From Treponema sp. (GTDB lineage: Bacteria; Spirochaetota; Spirochaetia; Treponematales; Breznakiellaceae), in the NCBI GenBank assembly GCA_009778545.1, contig WRJO01000007.1, positions 1 to 36,806 on the forward strand: a stretch of 36,806 bases of DNA, read 5' to 3'. Both the position numbers and the translations under genes were made by a program. The notes under the pieces are model-generated. The model was not told the DNA's origin. It did not search any database and was given only the letters and a program-made list of their open reading frames with translations. Shown in pieces: positions 32,984-36,806 of the stretch (position 1 is its first letter; every line of letters starts with the position of its first letter).

Positions 32984-34976
32984 AAACCACGCTGTATCTG
33001 AACGACAAAAAACATTGGAAAAATTGATTGCCAAATACCAGCAATCGTATTACGGCGGCGAGGCGGAAATTTCCGACGGGGAATTTGACCTGCTCTGGGA
33101 CGAATTAAGATCTCTCGCGCCGGACAGCCCCGTCATACAAAAGGTGGGGACAGGCGATTCACCCGATGTTGACGGGTTTCCCAAGGCAAAACACCTAATC
33201 CCCATGGGCAGCCAGGACAAGGCCGCCAACCCCGAAGAATTCCGCGCATGGGCGCGCAAAACCGCCCTTGCGAAATTTGTCGTGCAGTACAAGCTCGACG
33301 GGGCAAGCCTGGAACTCCAGTACGAAAAGGGCGCCCTTGTACGCGCCGTCACACGGGGCGACGGGATCACGGGCGACGAGATTACCGCGAATGCCCGGCG
33401 CATGGCCGGCGTGCCGGTTAAGCTCGACCTGCCGTTCACCGGTGGGGTGCGGGGAGAGGTGGTGATGGCCCGCGAGGTCTGGCGGAGCAAGTACGCGTCC
33501 AAGGCCAACTGCCGCAACGCTGCCAACGGGATCATGCGCCGCAAGGACGGCGCCGGCTGCGAAGACCTCAGGCTCATCGCCTACGACGCCGCCGCCTTCG
33601 GCAACGACGGCTATTTTCCCGACGAAATGCAAAAGATCGCATGGCTCGGCAAGCGGGGCTTCCAGACCGCCTTTACAAAAATGTTCGCCGATGCCGAAGA
33701 CGTTATCGCCTGCCGGGAAGAAGTCGCCGAGGCGCGGGAAGGGCTTCCCTTTGACATTGACGGCCTGGTGGTCAAGGACTTTGCCACCGACATGGCCGAC
33801 CTGCGCCGCGCCCGCCCCGAGCGGCAAATCGCCTTTAAATTCGAGCTGGAAACGGCGTTCAGCATACTCAGGCAGGTGGAATGGAGCGAATCCGGGGCGA
33901 CTTACACCCCCATTGGCGTGGTCGATCCGGTGCGGCTTGCCGGAACCACCGTGCAGCGGGCAAACCTCAACAACCCCGGCATGATCCGCGCCCTCGGCCT
34001 GAAAATCGGCTCGGCGGTAAGCGTGGTAAAGCGCGGCGAGATCATCCCCAAAATCGAGGGCCTCGCGCCGGATGGTGCGCTGCCGGTAAATTCCCCAATG
34101 CCTCACGCGGAGAACGCAAAGAATTGCAGGGAGCGGGAAATTGAAATCCCCAGCCGATGTGCTGTTTGCGGCGCGGACCTGGTTGACGCGGATACCCGCC
34201 TGTACTGTCCAAACGCCGCCTGCCCCAAGCGGCTCCTGCACCGGTTGGAAAAATGGGTTTCCGTGCTGGACATACGCGAACTCGGGGAAAAGCTGCTGCG
34301 CCAACTGTTTGAAAAGGGGAGGGTGCGGAAAATCGCCGACCTGTACACCCTGGAAGCGGAAGAACTGGCCGCGTATGAGCGTATGGGCGAGCTTTCGGCG
34401 GCGAAAGTGATACGCCACATCAGGACAAAGCGCGAACTTTCCCTCGCCGCCTTTGTCGCCGGCTTTGATTTTGAGGGCGTGGCGGAAACAATCATGGAAA
34501 AAGCCGCCGCCGCCGGTTTCAATACCATGGAAAAGCTCCGCGCCGCCTCCGTAGAAGACCTGGCCGCCGTCTACATGCTCGGCGAGATCACCGCGAAGGC
34601 CATCGTCGAGGGCCTTGCCGCCGCCGCCGCCGAGATGGACGCCGTTCTGGCGGCGGGCATTATCGGCATCGCCGCGCCGCCGGCGGAGGGGACGCAAGCC
34701 CTGTGCGGCCTGTCGTTCTGCTTCACCGGCGAGCTGGCCTCAATGAAGCGCGGCCAGGCCGAACAGCGGATAAAGGCGCAGGGGGCCTCGGCAAAATCGT
34801 CGGTGGTAAAGGACCTCTCATACCTCGTCACCAACGATCCAAAATCCGGCTCGGCAAAAAACAAAAAAGCCCGCGAACTGGGCATCCCCATCATCGGCGA
34901 GGAAGAATTCCTGTCCCTGATCGCCAAAGCCGAAAACGCCGCCGCCGAGTCGCCAAAGCAAGGCGAATTGTTTTGA
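32970..34976 (+). CDS. ligA: NAD-dependent DNA ligase
   Basis: 668 aa from a TTG at 32970, with GAGGG about 10 nt upstream. It seals nicks in replication and repair. Order: the Ia and adenylation domain with active-site Lys108 in KLDGASLE, RGDGITGDE, RGEVVM; the OB fold (KRGEIIPKIEG); a four-cysteine zinc finger (CAVCGADLV...CPNAACPKR); helix-hairpin-helix repeats (~430-560); and a C-terminal BRCT domain (GLSFCFTGELASMKRGQAE...). Length is normal. The adenylation-site start looks complete, so TTG is the best start in this frame. Confidence 0.96.
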   Translation: MKSDKNHAVSERQKTLEKLIAKYQQSYYGGEAEISDGEFDLLWDELRSLAPDSPVIQKVGTGDSPDVDGFPKAKHLIPMGSQDKAANPEEFRAWARKTALAKFVVQYKLDGASLELQYEKGALVRAVTRGDGITGDEITANARRMAGVPVKLDLPFTGGVRGEVVMAREVWRSKYASKANCRNAANGIMRRKDGAGCEDLRLIAYDAAAFGNDGYFPDEMQKIAWLGKRGFQTAFTKMFADAEDVIACREEVAEAREGLPFDIDGLVVKDFATDMADLRRARPERQIAFKFELETAFSILRQVEWSESGATYTPIGVVDPVRLAGTTVQRANLNNPGMIRALGLKIGSAVSVVKRGEIIPKIEGLAPDGALPVNSPMPHAENAKNCREREIEIPSRCAVCGADLVDADTRLYCPNAACPKRLLHRLEKWVSVLDIRELGEKLLRQLFEKGRVRKIADLYTLEAEELAAYERMGELSAAKVIRHIRTKRELSLAAFVAGFDFEGVAETIMEKAAAAGFNTMEKLRAASVEDLAAVYMLGEITAKAIVEGLAAAAAEMDAVLAAGIIGIAAPPAEGTQALCGLSFCFTGELASMKRGQAEQRIKAQGASAKSSVVKDLSYLVTNDPKSGSAKNKKARELGIPIIGEEEFLSLIAKAENAAAESPKQGELF

Positions 34977-34992
34977 TTTTTCCCTGATATCT

Positions 34993-35061
34993 CACACGGA
35001 GGCACAGAGGCACGGAATTCCCTATTCCTCTATTCCCACCGTGCCTCAGTGCCTCTGTGTG
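34993..35061. repeat. Inverted repeat with 23-bp arms (module C), second copy
   Basis: Arms 34993-35015 (CACACGGAGGCACAGAGGC...) and 35039-35061 (CCGTGCCTCAGTGCCTCTG...) pair at 21 of 23 positions around a 23-nt loop. The arm plus the following AATTCCCTATTCC is shared with the locus at 31492-31616. It lies 17 bp after the ligA stop and could act as a strong RNA hairpin, but no T-run follows. Confidence 0.85.
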
Positions 35062-35111
35062 GATAATTTGGGAATAAATTCTGTTTACAGGCTGTCACCT
35101 CCAGCGAATCC

Positions 35112-35139
35112 TTGACAAACAGGAAATATGCGATATAGT
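35112..35139 (+). promoter_or_regulatory. Sigma-70-type promoter of the Hpt-REC gene
   Basis: A perfect -35 TTGACA (35112-35117), a 16-bp spacer and TATAGT (35134-35139). It overlaps an in-frame ATG at 35128, which therefore cannot be the start; the ATG at 35158 lies behind an AAGGG. Confidence 0.75.
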
Positions 35140-35157
35140 ATAATTAAGGGCTATTGT

Positions 35158-36474
35158 ATGGAATCAGAAAAGGAGGAAGCCGATCTTTCCGAAGAATTTT
35201 GGAAGGCGGTTGAGCAAATTGAAGGCCTCTCGCTGCAAACCGGACTGGGCAGGGTTTCCGGCGAACGGGAGGACTACAAAGAGCTGCTCCAACTGGTAAC
35301 AAAAGAGATTGACAAATGCGCCAAAAATACGAAAAACTTTTTATTTCTCAAGGATTATAAAAGCTTCCGCATAGAAGTACATGGGATAAAAGGCTCGCTC
35401 GCCAATATCGGCGCGGCGCAGCTTTCCTCAAAAGCGCTAGAGCTTGAAAATGCGTCTTTCAAGGAAGATGAAGCGTTTTGCTCGGCAAATTTGCCGCCAT
35501 TTCTGGATGCGCTTCAAAAATTCAAGTCTGACATTGCCGATGCCTTCGCGAAGGATAATGCAGGTCCAACCAAAGCGGGAGAACAGGACGAATTGCCGTC
35601 CGATGGCGGCGGAGACATGTATTTTGATCTGACCATCCTTCTGATAATGGGCGACGTGGACTTTCAGATTGTGATGAGGAGAAAACCGTCGATTAAGGTG
35701 AGCGATTATCTGTATTTGCTGGCGAAATTCGACAATATCGCCCTGAAGGGCGTGGACAGCCTGAACAGAATCGCCAACCGCGAAGCTGATGATAATGACG
35801 TAAAAGTATTATCGGATATTACGGATTTGCTTGGAAAACTTGGCTGCACAGGCATTATTTCGCTCATTGATAATACCATTTTGGCAGGCAAAAAAGGCCA
35901 CACCGCTTTTGCTTCCGACTGCGCAAAAAAAGCGCAGGGAGATTATGAAAGAAAGCAGGCGCGAATTCTCGCCTCAAAAAAAGAAGGAAAACCGGATTAT
36001 GGAGGGCGCGGCTCATCCCGGGAAGATTTTGAGGCGCTGCCCCTGAAAGACGCTTTGGAACAGTTGGAATTGACGGAATCTGCCCGCAAGCTGCGGGTTC
36101 TTGCCGTTGACGATTCCCCGGTAATGCTCAGCACCATCAATTCGGTGCTTGGCAGCGAATACAAAATATACTCAATGCCCAAGCCGTCACTGGTCGAAAG
36201 TTTTTTACGGCAAATAACGCCCGATTTAATTTTGCTGGATTATGAAATGCCCGAAATCAACGGATTTGAGCTTGTACCCATTATCCGCAGCTTCGAGGAA
36301 CTGAAAGAAACCCCGATCATTTTTATTACATCCATGGGAACCATTGATCATATTTCGGCGGCAACGGTACTCGGAGCGAGGGATTTTATCGTCAAACCGT
36401 TCCAGGCGGATAATCTGCGTAAAAAAGTAGCCAAACACATAGTACGAAAAAAAATTAAAACCGGCGGATTCTGA
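35158..36474 (+). CDS. Hpt - unknown domain - REC signalling protein
   Basis: 438 aa, cytoplasmic. Hpt domain at ~25-125 with phospho-acceptor His75 in EVHGIKGSLANIGA. Residues ~150-285 form a domain I do not recognise (YFDLTILLIMGDVDFQIVMR, SDITDLLGKLGCTGIISLID). REC at ~313-435 with DD in AVDDSPVML, phospho-acceptor Asp361 in LLDYEMPEING, Thr/Ser site FITSMG and Lys in IVKPFQ. There is no histidine kinase domain and no DNA-binding or enzyme output. It has its own promoter and stands alone between repeats. Inference: a phosphorelay intermediate that passes phosphate between a hybrid kinase and a regulator; it may connect to the kinases at 18.5-27.2 kb, but no sequence evidence shows this. 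Confidence 0.85.
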   Translation: MESEKEEADLSEEFWKAVEQIEGLSLQTGLGRVSGEREDYKELLQLVTKEIDKCAKNTKNFLFLKDYKSFRIEVHGIKGSLANIGAAQLSSKALELENASFKEDEAFCSANLPPFLDALQKFKSDIADAFAKDNAGPTKAGEQDELPSDGGGDMYFDLTILLIMGDVDFQIVMRRKPSIKVSDYLYLLAKFDNIALKGVDSLNRIANREADDNDVKVLSDITDLLGKLGCTGIISLIDNTILAGKKGHTAFASDCAKKAQGDYERKQARILASKKEGKPDYGGRGSSREDFEALPLKDALEQLELTESARKLRVLAVDDSPVMLSTINSVLGSEYKIYSMPKPSLVESFLRQITPDLILLDYEMPEINGFELVPIIRSFEELKETPIIFITSMGTIDHISAATVLGARDFIVKPFQADNLRKKVAKHIVRKKIKTGGF

Positions 36475-36480
36475 AAAGAA

Positions 36481-36510
36481 TCAACGAATTGCGCGAATGT
36501 AAACGAATAT
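36481..36510 (+). repeat. Dispersed repeat, module B alone
   Basis: TCAACGAATTGCGCGAATGT and following bases, nearly the same as module B at 29430-29457. It begins 6 bp after a stop codon. Confidence 0.75.
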
Positions 36511-36570
36511 TGATCCTGTATCCAGCCCTCTTGCCACTCCTCCTGTTTTTTTGCTAACATTTTATTTCCT

Positions 36571-36687
36571 GGAGAAAATTGACTACGGCAATTTTCTCCG
36601 AGTCGCCTTTGAAAAAGGCGACCACCCTCTTTTCCGGCGAAAAAAAGCGCCGGACAGGGTTTAAACCCAGGCCTTTATAACAAGGCC
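36571..36687 (+). other. Five-hairpin leader region upstream of rpsF
   Basis: Consecutive perfect inverted repeats: GGAGAAAATTG/CAATTTTCTCC (36571-36599, 11-bp stem); GTCGCCTTT/AAAGGCGAC (36602-36622, 9-bp stem, 3-nt loop); TCCGGCG/CGCCGGA (36633-36654); the palindrome GGGTTTAAACCC (36657-36668); GGCCTT/AAGGCC (36670-36687). The last ends 7 nt before the Shine-Dalgarno of rpsF. Together they may be a structured mRNA leader, or partly the end of the previous transcript. No promoter was clear within it. Confidence 0.6.
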
Positions 36688-36705
36688 AGTCCGCAAGGAG
36701 GACCT

Positions 36706-36806
36706 ATGCGTCGATACGAGCTGACGGTCATCTTCCCCGTGGAAGAAGACCAGCACACAGCGGGGCGGCAGCAATTGCTGAACGACCTCGCTGCCAACGG
36801 AGTCGA
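36706..36806 (+). CDS. rpsF: 30S ribosomal protein S6, 3' truncated
   Basis: 33 codons visible before the window ends. AAGGAGG (36695-36701) lies 4 nt before the ATG. MRRYELTVIFPVEED matches the conserved N-terminal strand of S6, which binds the 30S platform next to S18. The gene is expected to continue with ssb, rpsR and rplI beyond the window, as in other bacteria (established gene order, not seen here). Confidence 0.93.
   Translation, partial: MRRYELTVIFPVEEDQHTAGRQQLLNDLAANGV

Noticed and set aside
33195-34697. 500-codon open frame on the minus strand
   Set aside because: It is exactly antisense to ligA, rich in Gly/His/Val/Phe with no domain; a by-product of GC-rich codon use in ligA.
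34993-35061. CRISPR or insertion sequence
   Set aside because: There are only two inverted arms, no regular spaced direct repeats, no cas gene and no transposase frame.

Overview
The window looks like a chromosome segment of a spirochaete of the Treponema group. This rests on established gene-order knowledge plus inference: the minus-strand block rpsB-tsf-frr-uppS-cdsA-dxr-rseP matches the treponemal order, RpsB carries a long acidic tail, there are many lipoproteins with spirochaete-style lipoboxes, and large Cache/GAF/PAS hybrid kinases are abundant. A termite-gut or other environmental treponeme is plausible, but the species cannot be fixed from sequence alone. Base composition is moderately GC-rich by eye, except for the more AT-rich 3.3-4.5 kb region and the leucine-rich-repeat gene.

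Layout. 1-3210 (+): a 5'-truncated outer-membrane beta-barrel protein and a large lipoprotein, closed by a strong terminator. 3316-4466 (+): an orphan HicB-type antitoxin and two unknown small genes. 4551-13116 (-): a housekeeping operon covering ribosomal protein S2, EF-Ts, ribosome recycling factor, undecaprenyl-PP synthase, CDP-diglyceride synthase, DXP reductoisomerase, site-2 protease RseP and an exported beta-propeller protein, mostly with overlapping or nearly touching genes. 13357-14106: a Maf pyrophosphatase (-) and tRNA-Arg(CCG) (+). 14145-18181 (-): a partner-switching operon with a STAS antagonist, a membrane sensor fused to a SpoIIE phosphatase and an RsbW-like kinase, and a leucine-rich-repeat protein. 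18527-28310 (+): two paralogous hybrid histidine kinases (1940 and 943 aa), each ending in REC-Hpt, followed by a REC-HD-GYP response regulator, likely one phosphorelay acting on cyclic-di-GMP. 28345-34976 (+): an unusual uracil-phosphoribosyltransferase-like protein, a TPR lipoprotein, a DUF503 protein, two lipoproteins, trmB and ligA. 35158-36474 (+): an Hpt-X-REC protein. 36706 to the end: the start of rpsF behind a leader full of stem-loops.

The intergenic spaces of 13.1-13.3, 29.4, 31.5, 35.0 and 36.5 kb hold two families of dispersed repeats, one modular and one with 23-bp inverted arms. The most interesting material is the two back-to-back signalling operons (partner switch to LRR, and dual hybrid kinases to HD-GYP), which share a 345-bp divergent promoter region. 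Several sigma-70-type promoters lie so close to start codons that leaderless mRNAs are likely.
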